Shown here in pieces: positions 49,289 to 58,698 of a stretch of DNA of 64,000 nt (positions are counted from its first letter, which is position 1; the number at the start of each line of letters is the position of its first letter). Made by a program: the position numbers and the translations under genes. Below the pieces are notes generated by a model. That model was given only the letters and a program-made list of their open reading frames with translations, made no database searches and was not told the DNA's origin. Source of the stretch: Candidatus Bipolaricaulota bacterium (lineage in GTDB: Bacteria > Bipolaricaulota > Bipolaricaulia > Bipolaricaulales > Bipolaricaulaceae); assembly GCA_014360985.1 (NCBI GenBank), contig JACIWK010000004.1, forward strand, positions 1 through 64,000, read 5' to 3'.

Positions 49289-50116
49289 ATGAAAATGCAG
49301 GGAGCGGAAACTACCAACATGGCGTTGTTCTGCGATTTTGAAAACATCGCCCTCGGTGTACGGGAGGCCAACTACCCCGCGTTTGATATCGGCAAGGTGC
49401 TGGAGCGGCTGCTCGTGAAGGGCAGCATCGTGGTGAAGAAGGCGTACTGCGACTGGGCCCGCTACAAGGAGTTCAAGGCGCCGATGCACGAGGCGTCGTT
49501 CGAGCTCATCGAGATCCCCCACGTGAGCCAGTCGGGGAAGAACTCCGCCGACATCCGGATGGTCGTCGATGCCCTCGATCTCTGCTACACCAAGCCCCAC
49601 GTGGACACGTTCGTGATCATCAGCGGTGACTCCGACTTCTCCCCCTTGGTGAGCAAGCTCCGCGAGAACAACCGCACCGTGATCGGGGTCGGGGTGAAGA
49701 AGTCGACCTCCGACCTCCTCATCGCCAACTGCGACGAGTTCATCTTCTACGATGACCTCGTCCGGGCGGCCCGGCCGGCGGCCAAGCCCCAGCCCAAGGC
49801 GTCGAGGAAGAAGCCAGCAACGAAGATGGATGAGAAGCCCTCTCCCCCGCCCGCCGATGCCAAGAAGCAGGAGGCGTGGAACCTCGTCGTGGAGACGTAC
49901 AAGGCCCTCCTCAAAGAGCGGGGAGAAGGCGAGAACATCTGGGGGTCGATGGTCAAGCAGACGATCAAGCGGCGGAACCCCGGGTTCAGCGAGTCCTACC
50001 ACGGGTTCGGCTCGTTCGGCCAGCTCCTCGAGGAGGCCGGGGCGCGAGGGATCCTCGACCTCGAGCGGGACGAGAAGTCCGGGGGCTACATCATCAAGGG
50101 CTGCCGGGCCCCGTAG
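49289..50116 (+). CDS. NYN domain (LabA/DUF88) ribonuclease-like protein with C-terminal LOTUS/OST-HTH domain
   Basis: 275 residues. The NYN/PIN-like domain has the metal-binding acids in ALFCDFENIALG, SADIRMVVDALDLCY and VIISGDSDFSPLV. A Lys/Pro-rich linker (about 155-190) leads to an OST-HTH/LOTUS domain (NPGFSESYHGFGSFGQLLEE), an RNA-binding winged helix. The combination suggests an RNA nuclease or RNA-silencing factor. ATG 49289 is used; ATG 49319 (MALFCDFENI) is a possible shorter start. The 3' end lies 3 bases from the converging LolA-like gene. Confidence 0.9.
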   Translation: MKMQGAETTNMALFCDFENIALGVREANYPAFDIGKVLERLLVKGSIVVKKAYCDWARYKEFKAPMHEASFELIEIPHVSQSGKNSADIRMVVDALDLCYTKPHVDTFVIISGDSDFSPLVSKLRENNRTVIGVGVKKSTSDLLIANCDEFIFYDDLVRAARPAAKPQPKASRKKPATKMDEKPSPPPADAKKQEAWNLVVETYKALLKERGEGENIWGSMVKQTIKRRNPGFSESYHGFGSFGQLLEEAGARGILDLERDEKSGGYIIKGCRAP

Positions 50117-50119
50117 CCC

Positions 50120-50857
50120 CTACCCGTCCCCCAGCCCCGCGGGATCGAACACCTCGTCGGGCAGCGTTTCGAACGACACATCGACGATCGTGAGGACCGT
50201 CCGGCTCCCCTCGACGAGGGCGTTCTCCACGACCTGCTCGCGAACGTAAACGTCCCCGTCCAGCTCGGCGTACGCGACGAGGGTCACCCGGTACAGGAGA
50301 ACCCCGGTCACGGCGAGGAGCCGGAGCTCGCGCGGCCGGCCGGCGGGGTCCACGGTCACGACGAGCGCCTGGAACGGGACCCCGGGCGACGTGGCCCGGA
50401 GCTCGAGCTCGAGGATGGGGGTTCCGTCCGTGGCGAGCGCCTCCCGTTCCGCGGCGATTCGGTACTCCTCGGCGAACCGGATCCCCGACAGCTGGGCCAC
50501 AGCGGCGTCGCCGAACGCGGCCTGGGTCCCGCTTGTGCGCAGCGGGGCGAAGAGCTCCGGCTGCCAGAAGTAGGTCCCCTGCGGTGTCACGAGGAACACC
50601 TGCCCCGCCTGATCCTCCGGGCGGACGAACTCGATCCGCACGTGGTCCCCTCCCGCGATCTCCTTGAACGCGAGGCGAACCTCGGCCTCGTCGACCTCCC
50701 CGTCCACCTCCGACCGGACGACGACCGTGAGCTGGCTCGCCGGGGTGTCGAGGAACCGCGCCCGATCGAGCGCCGCGAGGAGGTCGTCTCCCTGGCCGAG
50801 GGCCCCGAGGCCCGCAGCCCACGCCGCGACCACACATCCGACGATGAACTTCCGCAT
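50120..50857 (-). CDS. LolA-like outer-membrane lipoprotein-sorting family protein
   Basis: 245 residues with signal peptide MRKFIVGCVVAAWAAGLGA. The body matches proteins annotated as outer membrane lipoprotein-sorting protein: DGEVDEAEVRLAFKE, RIEFVRPEDQAGQVFLVTPQ, and the C-terminal VDVSFETLPDEVFDPAGL. These accompany MacB/LolCDE-type exporters. Here the three ABC genes just upstream are broken while this gene is intact. The ATG 50857 follows GGAGGG. Confidence 0.83.
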   Translation of the reverse strand: MRKFIVGCVVAAWAAGLGALGQGDDLLAALDRARFLDTPASQLTVVVRSEVDGEVDEAEVRLAFKEIAGGDHVRIEFVRPEDQAGQVFLVTPQGTYFWQPELFAPLRTSGTQAAFGDAAVAQLSGIRFAEEYRIAAEREALATDGTPILELELRATSPGVPFQALVVTVDPAGRPRELRLLAVTGVLLYRVTLVAYAELDGDVYVREQVVENALVEGSRTVLTIVDVSFETLPDEVFDPAGLGDG

Positions 50858-50868
50858 CAAACCCTCCT

Positions 50869-51622
50869 TCACAGACTGCGAAGCGCCTCGACGACCGTAA
50901 TCCGGGCGTTCTTCGCCGCCGGGTAGAGGCTGCTCAGGGCCGTTGCCCCCAGGGCGACGAAGAACGGGACGACGAGCGTGGACGCCCCGATCGCGACGCG
51001 GATCGGCTGGGGCATGTTTCCCCCCGGCGGGATGAACGTGAGGCCGAGGGCGTTGAACACAAGGGCGAGCGCCCCTCCCGCCAGCGCCCCGATCAGCCCG
51101 CCCAGGGCCCCCACCACGAGCCCCTCGGCGACGAACCCCGCGAACACCCGCCCCCGCGGGGCGCCGAGCGCGCGCACGGTTCCCACCTCCCGCGTCTGCG
51201 CCCTCCAACCCCCGCCCGGCGACGACCAGGCACGCGTAGTCGGTGAGGCAGTCCTCGGGGATGATCCCCCGGGCGAGGAGGAGGGTGCTCCCCCGTTCGT
51301 CCCCCACGAGCCCCGCGAACCGGACCTGGGCCGTGGCCCCCGCGACCCCCGGGAGTTCCGCCACCAGGGACAGCGCCCGCTCCAGGTCCTCGGGCGGGAT
51401 CAACCCCTCCAGCCCCGACCCCTTCCCGTCCAGGACCCGTGGGTTCCCGATCTGGAACGCCCCGAGCTCCATCACGAGCGAGCGCTGGGCGGCGGCGATC
51501 GCCTCGCCCACGAACCCGAGCACGAACGAGAGGATGGTGAGGCCGATCGCGATCACGAGGAGGCTGATCGCGGTGCGGCGCTTGTTGCGGAACACGTTCC
51601 GGACGGCGACCTTGAGTGTCAT
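50869..51622 (-). pseudogene. MacB/LolC-type ABC permease A, internal deletion with frameshift
   Basis: The start (ATG 51622) encodes KVAVRNVFRNKRRTAISLLV and the usual first helix through EDCLTDYACLVVAGRGLEG. At about 51200 the frame breaks, and the next homologous residues (REVGTVRALGAPRGRVFAGF) are in another frame, continuing intact to the stop at 50869. Roughly 140 residues of the extracytoplasmic domain and its following helix are missing compared with MacB-type permeases of about 390 residues. The gene cannot make a functional permease as written. Confidence 0.8.
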
Positions 51623-51624
51623 CG

Positions 51625-52638
51625 TCACACCGCGCGCAGCGCGTCCACCACGGGGACCCGCGATGCCTGGGACGCGGGGAGGAGCGCCGAGACGAGGGTC
51701 GAAACGACGCTCACCAAGAGCGGGATGAGGACGACCACCTCCGTGAAGTCGACGCCGAGGGTCACCGCTTGGACCGTCCCTGGGGGCTGCCAGGCGCGTG
51801 CCGAGGGCGCGGATCGTCCCCACCTCCCGCGTCCGCTCCAGAAACGACAGGGTGAGGATCTGGAGGACGATGAAGAACACGAGGATGAACACGGCCCCGA
51901 CGAGGAACCCGAACAGGAGGTCGAAGAACCCGGACAGGCCGCGGTAGAACGGGGACAGGACGTCCCACGTGCGCACCGTCAGGCCCAGGCCCGCCCCGTC
52001 GAGCCTCGTGCCGATCCTGCGGGCGGCGGTCCACGTCCGGCCAAGGCGGTCGAGGCGGACCTCGATCCGGTCCACCCCGTCTGTGGCGAGGAGGAGCTGG
52101 GCGAACCGGAGCGGGACGAACACCTGGGCCCGTTCGACCTCGACCGACGAGAAGCGGAACAGCCCCACGACCTCGAGCGGGCTCACGTTGAACGCGCCGG
52201 CGACCGTGGTTGCGGTGAGGTTCACGAAGTCCCACGGCCGGCGACGACGAGGTCGTTGTAGTCGAGGACAGGGTTCTCCGGGACGACGCCCACCGCCCGG
52301 ACCACCGCCGTCGTCCGGCGCGCGGCGAGGAGGCCGGACAGGGAGAGCTGGGCCGTGGTTCCGACCACGCCCCCCTCGGCGCGGACGAGGTCCTCGACCG
52401 CGGCCGAGACGTCCGGGCCGATGAGGTAGGCAAACCCCTCCGCGGTCCCGTCGAGAAGGTCCGGGGCGGCGATCTGCAGGTTCCCGAACTGCTGGACGGT
52501 CGTCTTCTGGATGAGGGCCCGCGACCGCTCCACGAACCCGAGGACGACGAGGGACAGCGCGCACCCCAGCGCGACGATCCCCGCCGAGAGGAGCGTCCGG
52601 CGCCGGTTGCGGGACAGGTTACGCAGGGCCAGCCGCAC
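51625..52638 (-). pseudogene. MacB/LolC-type ABC permease B, two internal lesions
   Basis: From GTG 52638 the N-terminus RLALRNLSRNRRRTLLSAGI runs to YNDLVVAGRG, then the frame breaks near 52240. About 28 residues are missing before DFVNLTATTVAGAFNVSPLE. A second break near 51790 follows RTREVGTIRALGTR, and the protein resumes out of frame at WQPPGTVQAVTLGVDFTEVV down to the stop at 51625. The lost piece corresponds to two helices that are present in permease A. Remaining parts are well conserved, so decay is recent or the assembly is faulty. Confidence 0.8.
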
Positions 52639-53045
52639 CGCGGCCCGTTCCCGCCGCTCCCGACGCGGGGTCTTCGTGAGGAGGAGGGGGTACTCCACGT
52701 TCTCCGCCGCGCTGAGGACGGGGATGAGGTTGAACGTCTGGAACACGAGCCCGATCTTTTCCCGCCGCAGGAGGGCGAGGTCGCCCTCCGCGAGGCGGCT
52801 CGTGGGTTTGCCCTCGAACAGAACCTCTCCCTCGCTCGGTCGATCGATCAGCGCGAGCAGGTTGAGGAGCGTGGTCTTCCCGCTCCCCGAGGGCCCGTTG
52901 ATGACCGCGAAGTCGCCCTGGACGGCGGTGAAATCCACCCGGTCGAGTGCCCGCACCGTCTCCTTGCCCAGGGTGTAGTGCTTGGTGAGGTTCTGGTCTC
53001 GAGCACCCGTGCCCCGCTCACGTAACAGAAGTTGCCCTGCTGCAT
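52639..53045 (-). pseudogene. MacB/LolD-type ABC ATPase, frameshifted and truncated
   Basis: ATG 53045 with GGAGG upstream opens a frame to LETR; one base appears missing (AGAACC in place of an expected AGGAACC), and NLTKHYTLGKETVRALDRVD continues in another frame. Walker A (GPSGSGKTT) and the Q-loop (LVFQTFNLIP) are present, but after KTPRRERRERA the protein runs straight into permease B. The signature motif, Walker B and H-loop (about 100 residues) are absent, so the ATPase would be inactive. Confidence 0.8.
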
Positions 53046-53199
53046 CGACCCTCCAATGGAGTCCCCATTCTAACCGCGATCCGCCGAGCCCACCGAACAC
53101 CCCTCAGCTCGGCTGTCGCCGCCGATTTGGGCGGGGGAGCAGGATGGGTTGAGAACACCTCGGCAGTGGTGGGCCCAACCGTGGGCTGCGCAGCGGCGC

Positions 53200-53840
53200 G
53201 CTCGGCCCGCGGAGGGGGCAGGAGCGGAGCGATCCCCGCCTCCCGGACGAGGACCCCGAAGTTCCGCCACCCCCGTCTGCGCACCTGGTGCTGGGTTCTC
53301 GCGAACTGGACAGAGAGGAGGTGCTCGACCCACTCGATCCGACACGGGATCGCCGCCGGTGGGTCGGCCCATCTGTGATCGCTCCCGACGAGGACCCGCT
53401 CGGGGAGACGGCGGTGCGGAACACCGATCGTCTCGCCACCGCCTCCCGTGTCTCCGTGACATGGCCTGTCCACCCATGAAGGATTCGTGCGGGGGCGAGA
53501 GGGTGGCGCAGTTCGTCCCGTACAGGCCGCGTCGCGGAGTAGCCGCACATGCCCACGGGTCTCGATAGCTTGGCTGCCACCTGAAGTGCGGTTCGAACCG
53601 TCCTCAGCCGCACGTCGAGTGGGACGCGCCCAGCGGGTGTCGAGCCCCATCTCGCCGATGATCGGCAGGCGTTCGGCGAGCGCACCGAACCGGTCCGGAT
53701 CGAACTTGACCTGGGTTCGACCTTCCGCGGGCCCGCCCAGTGGCCGCGTCGAGCGACGGGGTCATCGCCAGCACCGCGCCCGCGTCCTGGGGTTTGTTCG
53801 GTGTGGGACGGGGATCGAAGTGCGCGTGCGCATCGACAGA
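53200..53840 (-). pseudogene. TatD-family/amidohydrolase pseudogene
   Basis: No open frame covers this 640-base stretch, but pieces of one TatD-like metal-dependent hydrolase appear in order across three frames on the minus strand: VDAHAHFDP and GAVLAMTPSLDA (HxH metal motif, about 53830-53740), VKFDPDRFGALAERLPIIGE then MGLDTRW (about 53710-53630), ILHGWTGHVTETREAVA (about 53490-53440), and ERVLVGSDHRWA then RIEWVEHLLS (about 53410-53310). At least two frameshifts separate them. It lies between the broken ABC operon and an intact saccharopine dehydrogenase-like gene. Confidence 0.75.
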
Positions 53841-53847
53841 GGCGAGG

Positions 53848-55029
53848 CTAGCCCTGGCGGAGGTCCAGCGGGCCGATGGACCGCTCGACCTTCCACCCCC
53901 GCGCCGGGGCTTCCGCGAGGAACCGGGCTCCGGGGAGGGCGCACTCGATCGGGGTCGCCCCGGGGGGGATCTCCCCCCGCACGGCGAGGGCGAGGACGAG
54001 CGCGGCGTGCCAGCCCGTGAGCTTCTCCATCGCCCGGAACCCCGTCGCGGGGTCGTAGCGGTCCACGAGGCTCACCCGGGCCTCCGCCGGCCGGGCGTCC
54101 AGTGTTCCCCGCGCCCGGACGTGGATCAGGCACACGTCGCGGGCCTCCGGGTCGGCGAGGGAGCGATCGAACAGGGCGATCAGGAGGTCCCGCGGGACGA
54201 CCGTGGTGTTCCCCACGGGGATTGGCTCCCGGTTGAACAGGCCCACCGTGCGCAGCCCGAGAAGAAGGTGACAGTGCCCAGGGTAGCGGAGGGTCTTGTT
54301 CTCGAGAAGCTGGAGTCTCCCCGCGAACGTCCACGGCATGGTCGAGAGCCCGCCCGAGGTCACGAACGCCTCGAGTCTCCCCAGCGGCGGAACCTCCAGC
54401 TCCTCGAGCTCGGACAAAGCGGGGATGGGCGTGACCTCGCCCGCCCGGAGGAAGTACGCCTCGCCCTCGTACTCGTTCACCAGCCCCTCGGCGCTGAAGA
54501 AGAGGGCGTAGTTCCACGGCGGCTGCGGCCGCTCTGGGAGGCCGCCATCGTAGATCCGGACTTCGTCCGCTTCGTCGAGGAGATCCAGCGCGGCAAGGGC
54601 GAGGGTCACGTTCATCCCCGGCCCCATCCCGCAGTCGGGGACGAGGGCGATCCCCGCTCGCTTGGCGTCGGGATCGAGGGCGAGCTCGTCGCGGACGATC
54701 CCCGTGTGGCCCCCGAGGTCGACCATGTGCGTCCGCGTTTCGACCGCGAGGTGCGCCAGGCCCAGGTTGAACCGGTACGACGCCGCGGAGAGGAGCCCAT
54801 CGGCCGCCGCCAGGAGTGGGGCGAGGGACTGCGGTTGGGAGGCGTCGCCCGCGGTGGCCTTGGCCACGGAGCGGCCCACAAGCCGGTTCAGCCGCTCTGC
54901 CCCCCCGCGCGCAACGGCGACGTCGCGGTCGACCAAGGTGATCTGCTCCGCCGCGCCGTGCCGGGCGAGGTCGTACGCCGCGGCCACGCCCTGCCGCCCC
55001 GCCCCGACCACCACGTACCGGTAGCTCAC
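53848..55029 (-). CDS. Saccharopine dehydrogenase-family protein
   Basis: 393 residues. The Rossmann motif YVVVGAGRQGVAAAYDLARH opens the protein. GLAHLAVETRTHMVDLGGHT and VPDCGMGPGMNVTLALAALD are typical of the saccharopine dehydrogenase/lysine 6-dehydrogenase group. The enzyme probably oxidises an amino acid or related amine with NAD(P); the substrate is unknown. The GTG start at 55029 follows AAGGGGGATC. The 228-base gap upstream (55030-55257) holds no gene or repeat I can recognise. Confidence 0.82.
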   Translation of the reverse strand: MSYRYVVVGAGRQGVAAAYDLARHGAAEQITLVDRDVAVARGGAERLNRLVGRSVAKATAGDASQPQSLAPLLAAADGLLSAASYRFNLGLAHLAVETRTHMVDLGGHTGIVRDELALDPDAKRAGIALVPDCGMGPGMNVTLALAALDLLDEADEVRIYDGGLPERPQPPWNYALFFSAEGLVNEYEGEAYFLRAGEVTPIPALSELEELEVPPLGRLEAFVTSGGLSTMPWTFAGRLQLLENKTLRYPGHCHLLLGLRTVGLFNREPIPVGNTTVVPRDLLIALFDRSLADPEARDVCLIHVRARGTLDARPAEARVSLVDRYDPATGFRAMEKLTGWHAALVLALAVRGEIPPGATPIECALPGARFLAEAPARGWKVERSIGPLDLRQG

Positions 55030-55257
55030 CTGATCCCCCTTTCAGCCCGAGAGCCCGTTGACTCCTCGGCCGCGGAGCGAACCTCCCCGCCTCATCGAGG
55101 TTCGTCGGCTGGATCGGCATCCGGATCCCGAACACGGACCGGAACTCCATCCCCAGGAGGCTCGATTCGCGCACGGCCTTGATCTCCCGCACCGGCTGTG
55201 GGCGACGACTGCTTCCATCTTGATCGTGCTTCTTGACAGATCCAGGGTCCCTGCTCT

Positions 55258-55920
55258 TCACGCCCCCGAGACCAGGGCGCGGAGGTCGCCGGCTGCGTTC
55301 TCTACCTGGTCGGCGATCCCCCCCAGCATGAGCACAAGCTGGACGAGGTGGTAGCGATCGAACGGTGGCAGGTCCTCCGTCCCGTAGATCATGGACACGA
55401 TTTCCCGCTCCACGAGGTCCGATTCGTGCTCGAACTGGTTGATGCGGTCCACGCCCTCGGAGATCTTGGCAGCCGCTTCGCGGAGGTTGCGGGCAGTGAT
55501 CGCCGTGTCGAAGTCCTCGATCGTCACCCCGTAGGCATGGACGATCCGGCTCACGGCTTCCGCGAGCGCCCCATACGCCTCCTCGAGCGCGATCCCCAAC
55601 GGGGGACGGCGTAGCGACATCAGCAGCGCGGCATCCTGGCATAGATCCGCGATCTGGTCTTGATGCCACAGGAGCTGGTACAGGGCGGAGCGGGGGAGGA
55701 GGAGCCGCCGCTTCCGCGTCAGCTGATTGCGGATCTCTCGCTTGATGAGGTCCGCCTCGTGCTCTTTCTGGCTCACGAGGTCGGCGTTCACCGCCTCTCC
55801 CCTCAGCCAGGCCCGTGTCTGTCGGCCCAGCTCCTCTGCCGCCTCTTCCACCGCCGCAGCATGCGTTCTGAACGTAATCAGAGGCCGTTGACTCACGATA
55901 TGGTCCCTTATCCGCCCCAT
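55258..55920 (-). CDS. DUF47/PhoU-like protein (first of two)
   Basis: 220 residues, all-helical, with the DUF47 pattern of charged heptads: EHEADLIKREIRNQLTRKRR, HQDQIADLCQDAALLM and FEHESDLVEREIVSMIY. The E-x3-D and D-x3-D metal-binding motifs of PhoU-like proteins recur twice. DUF47 proteins usually regulate Pit phosphate permeases; no pit gene is in the window. ATG 55920 is chosen over 55941 because AAGGAGGAGG precedes it. Confidence 0.83.
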   Translation of the reverse strand: MGRIRDHIVSQRPLITFRTHAAAVEEAAEELGRQTRAWLRGEAVNADLVSQKEHEADLIKREIRNQLTRKRRLLLPRSALYQLLWHQDQIADLCQDAALLMSLRRPPLGIALEEAYGALAEAVSRIVHAYGVTIEDFDTAITARNLREAAAKISEGVDRINQFEHESDLVEREIVSMIYGTEDLPPFDRYHLVQLVLMLGGIADQVENAAGDLRALVSGA

Positions 55921-56017
55921 CGCCACCTCCTCCTTTCCCATTACGCGGCTTCCTTCTTTCGAAGGGTGCCTCTTGTCTCTGCGCAGGGTGACCGTACGCG
56001 AATACGTTCCCCCTCCG

Positions 56018-56665
56018 TCAGGGGCGACGCACGGCGACCGCCATCACCACGAGGTCGGACACGTCCTCCGCCCGGTCGGAGAGCGCGGCGAGCCTCTCCA
56101 GGAACTCCCGGACGAGGATCTTCTCCGCCAGCGGGAGATCGGTCGCGAACAGGCGGGCGATGGCCCGTCGCTGGAGCTCGTCCACCCGGCTCTCCTTGCG
56201 TTCCACCTCTTCGGCGTGCTTGATCGCTTCCGGGTCGCCGTCGAGGAGGCCCAGCACCGCGGCCTTCAGATCGCCCACCTGTTCCTGGATCGTCCCCAGC
56301 GCGTCGCGGATGAGGGGGTGAAGGAGGTCGGGGAGCGCGATCCGCTGCAGGGTAAGGGAGTACATCGCTCCCTCCGCGGCGTTGGCCAGGCCATCCACCC
56401 CTTCCACGATGTCGAGGAGGCTTCGCCGCGTGCCGGCGAGGAGCGCACCGCGGACCATCTCCTGCTCCGCGGTCCGCCGCACGTCGTCGGCCCGGGCTTC
56501 CTTGCGATGGGTCTCCACCGCGATCTCCTCGATCTCGTCCCACGGCTGACCGTCGAGGTGGGCTTGGATGCCCCTGGCCATGGTCGCCACCGCCTCCTCG
56601 ACGGTGGCGAGGTGCTCGGCCACCAGAGTGCGAACCCTGCTTGCCCGATTGCGTCGGAACCCCAT
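56018..56665 (-). CDS. DUF47/PhoU-like protein (second of two)
   Basis: 215 residues, helical, with THRKEARADDVRRTAEQEMV, SLLDIVEGVDGLANAAEGAM and VERKESRVDELQRRAIARLF, matching the DUF47 two-fold helix bundle and its acidic metal motifs. It is diverged from its downstream neighbour, which starts 98 bases further on; they are probably co-transcribed and may form a heteromer. The start follows AAAGGGGG. Confidence 0.83.
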   Translation of the reverse strand: MGFRRNRASRVRTLVAEHLATVEEAVATMARGIQAHLDGQPWDEIEEIAVETHRKEARADDVRRTAEQEMVRGALLAGTRRSLLDIVEGVDGLANAAEGAMYSLTLQRIALPDLLHPLIRDALGTIQEQVGDLKAAVLGLLDGDPEAIKHAEEVERKESRVDELQRRAIARLFATDLPLAEKILVREFLERLAALSDRAEDVSDLVVMAVAVRRP

Positions 56666-56675
56666 GCGTCCCCCT

Positions 56676-56705
56676 TTGTCTGCCTTCTCTCCGGTAGGAT
56701 ATACT
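56676..56705 (+). promoter_or_regulatory. Promoter of the EF-G-like gene
   Basis: TTGTCT (56676-56681), an 18-base spacer and TATACT (56700-56705) precede the start at 56743, with GAGGTG between. The -35 shares four of six bases with the consensus. It lies in the gap divergent from the DUF47 gene. Confidence 0.55.
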
Positions 56706-56742
56706 GCCGCTGCGTCGTCAAGCAACTTCTGAGGTGATCGGG

Positions 56743-58698
56743 ATGAGACAAGCCCACAGCGTATGCTTTGTCGGCCACTCCGGCTCGGGGAAGACCGCGC
56801 TCGCCGAAGCCATGCTCCGGGTCGCGGGGGTAGCCGGGGACATCGCCCTTGACCGCACGCCCGAGGAGAAGAACCGCAAGCAGTCCATCGACCTCTCCGT
56901 CGGTTCCTGTACGTGGCAGGGGAGGAGGATCGACCTCGTCGTGACTCCCGGCCTGGGGGAGTTCATCGAGGAGGTCCACAAAGGCATCGCGGCAGCCGAC
57001 CTCGTCGTGCTCGTCGTGAACGCGGAGAAGCCGGTGGAGGTGGTGACGGAGCAGGCGTGGGAGATCCTCCGCGCCGCCCGCCGCCCTGCGTTCGTGTTCG
57101 TGAACATGCTCGACAAGCCCCTCGCCGATCCGGAAGCCGCGTTGAACGCGGTCCGCGGGGCGCTCGACGGCAAGTTCGTCCCGCTGCAGCTCGCGGTGCG
57201 GGAAGGGGACGCGTTCTTGGGGGTGGCCGACCTGCTCACTGACCCCCCCGCCTCCGGGAAGTTCACCGTATCGGATGAAATCAGAGCCCGCGCGGAGGCG
57301 CTCCGCGCCGAGCTCGTCGAGGAAGCGGCGACGTGCGACGACGCCCTGTTGGAGAAGGTGTTGGCCGACGAGGAGCCGTCGCGGGAGGAGGTGTTGGCCG
57401 CCCTACGCACGGGGGTGCAAGAGGGGCGGCTCGTGCCTGTGCTGTGGGGGTCCGTATCGGAGGGGCATGGGGTGCGGGAGCTCCTCGATGCGTCCCTGGC
57501 GCTTGGCCCGGACGGGGCCAACTCCTCGGGGACCCGGCTCCGCGTGTTCTCCCTGTCTCTCGACCCCTATCTTGGCCGCCTCGCTTACGTGAAGGTCCAG
57601 AGCGGTGAGGTCCGAGATGGAGATGCATTGTTCAACCTCACGACGAAGGACAAGGTCCAGATCCGCGACGTGTACGCCTACTCTGGGGCGAAGCTGGAGA
57701 AGGTGGGCCATGCCGGAGGGGGAAGCATCGCTGCCTTGGGGAAGCTGGAGGGGGTGGAGCTGGGGGCAACGCTTGATGCTGACCCAGACGCGGAGCCCGA
57801 GCCTCCGATCCCGTTCCCGAAGCCCGTGTTCGTCCGGGCGGTGACCGCCCGATCCCAGGCCGAGGAGGAGAAGGTGAGCACCGCCCTTCGCGATCTCTCT
57901 ACGACCAAGGCCACGCTCACGTTCCAGCGCGACCCGGTGACGAAGGAAGGGCTCGTGGCGGGGATGGGCGATGTTCAGCTCGACGTGCTCGCGGAGCGGC
58001 TGCGCACCCGATATGGAGTGGAGATCCAGTACAAGGTTCCCAAGGTCCCGTATCGGGAGACGATCCGCAAGACGGCGACCGCCATGTACCGCCACAAGAA
58101 GCAGACCGGCGGGCACGGTCAGTTCGGTGAGGTCCACCTGCGCATCGAGCCCCTCCCTCGTGGGGCAGGATTCGAGTTCGTGGACGAGATCAAGGGTGGG
58201 GTTATCCCCCAGCAGTTCATCCCCGGGGTGGAGAAGGGGGTCCGCGAGGCGCTCGAAGAGGGGGTCCTTGCGGGCTTCCCGGTGGTGGACGTGCGGGCGG
58301 CCGTGTACTACGGGACCTACCACGAGGTGGACTCCTCGGAGCTCTCGTTCAAGATCGCGGCCCGCACCGCGTTCAAGATGGCGGCCGAGAACGCTGAGCC
58401 CACACTGCTGGAGCCGATCATGTCCCTCTCTGTGACCACGCCCGATGCGTTCACCGGGGACATCATCTCCGACGTTACCTCCCGTCGGGGGAGGATCCTG
58501 GGGATGGAAGCGGAAGGGGGGAGGACGACGATTCGGGTCGAGGTCCCGATGGCGGAGACCTTGTCCTATGCCCTCGATTTGAAGGCGCTCACCCAGGGCC
58601 GGGCCACGTTCCAGATGTCCTTTGCCCGTTACGATTTCGTCCCCGCCCAGCTGCAGGAACGCCTGCTCGTCCAGCTGCGGGCCGCAGATGCGAGTTAG
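56743..58698 (+). CDS. EF-G-like GTP-binding protein with degenerate G domain
   Basis: 651 residues. The EF-G domain order is recognisable: P-loop FVGHSGSGKTALAEAML, G4 NMLDK, domain III-V features (FQRDPVTKEGLVAGMGDVQL, KKQTGGHGQFGEVHLRIEPL, VTSRRGRILGMEAEGG). The G3 motif DTPGHxDF is VTPGLGEF, so the catalytic histidine is lost, and the switch I RGITI is not seen. This is the fusA2-like paralogue group whose role is not translocation proper; GTP hydrolysis may be impaired. ATG 56743 has GAGGTG 6 bases upstream. Confidence 0.88.
   Translation: MRQAHSVCFVGHSGSGKTALAEAMLRVAGVAGDIALDRTPEEKNRKQSIDLSVGSCTWQGRRIDLVVTPGLGEFIEEVHKGIAAADLVVLVVNAEKPVEVVTEQAWEILRAARRPAFVFVNMLDKPLADPEAALNAVRGALDGKFVPLQLAVREGDAFLGVADLLTDPPASGKFTVSDEIRARAEALRAELVEEAATCDDALLEKVLADEEPSREEVLAALRTGVQEGRLVPVLWGSVSEGHGVRELLDASLALGPDGANSSGTRLRVFSLSLDPYLGRLAYVKVQSGEVRDGDALFNLTTKDKVQIRDVYAYSGAKLEKVGHAGGGSIAALGKLEGVELGATLDADPDAEPEPPIPFPKPVFVRAVTARSQAEEEKVSTALRDLSTTKATLTFQRDPVTKEGLVAGMGDVQLDVLAERLRTRYGVEIQYKVPKVPYRETIRKTATAMYRHKKQTGGHGQFGEVHLRIEPLPRGAGFEFVDEIKGGVIPQQFIPGVEKGVREALEEGVLAGFPVVDVRAAVYYGTYHEVDSSELSFKIAARTAFKMAAENAEPTLLEPIMSLSVTTPDAFTGDIISDVTSRRGRILGMEAEGGRTTIRVEVPMAETLSYALDLKALTQGRATFQMSFARYDFVPAQLQERLLVQLRAADAS

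Noticed and set aside
55030-55257. Possible small gene upstream of the saccharopine dehydrogenase-like gene
   Set aside because: Open frames exist on the minus strand, but there is no start with a ribosome-binding site and no recognisable family.
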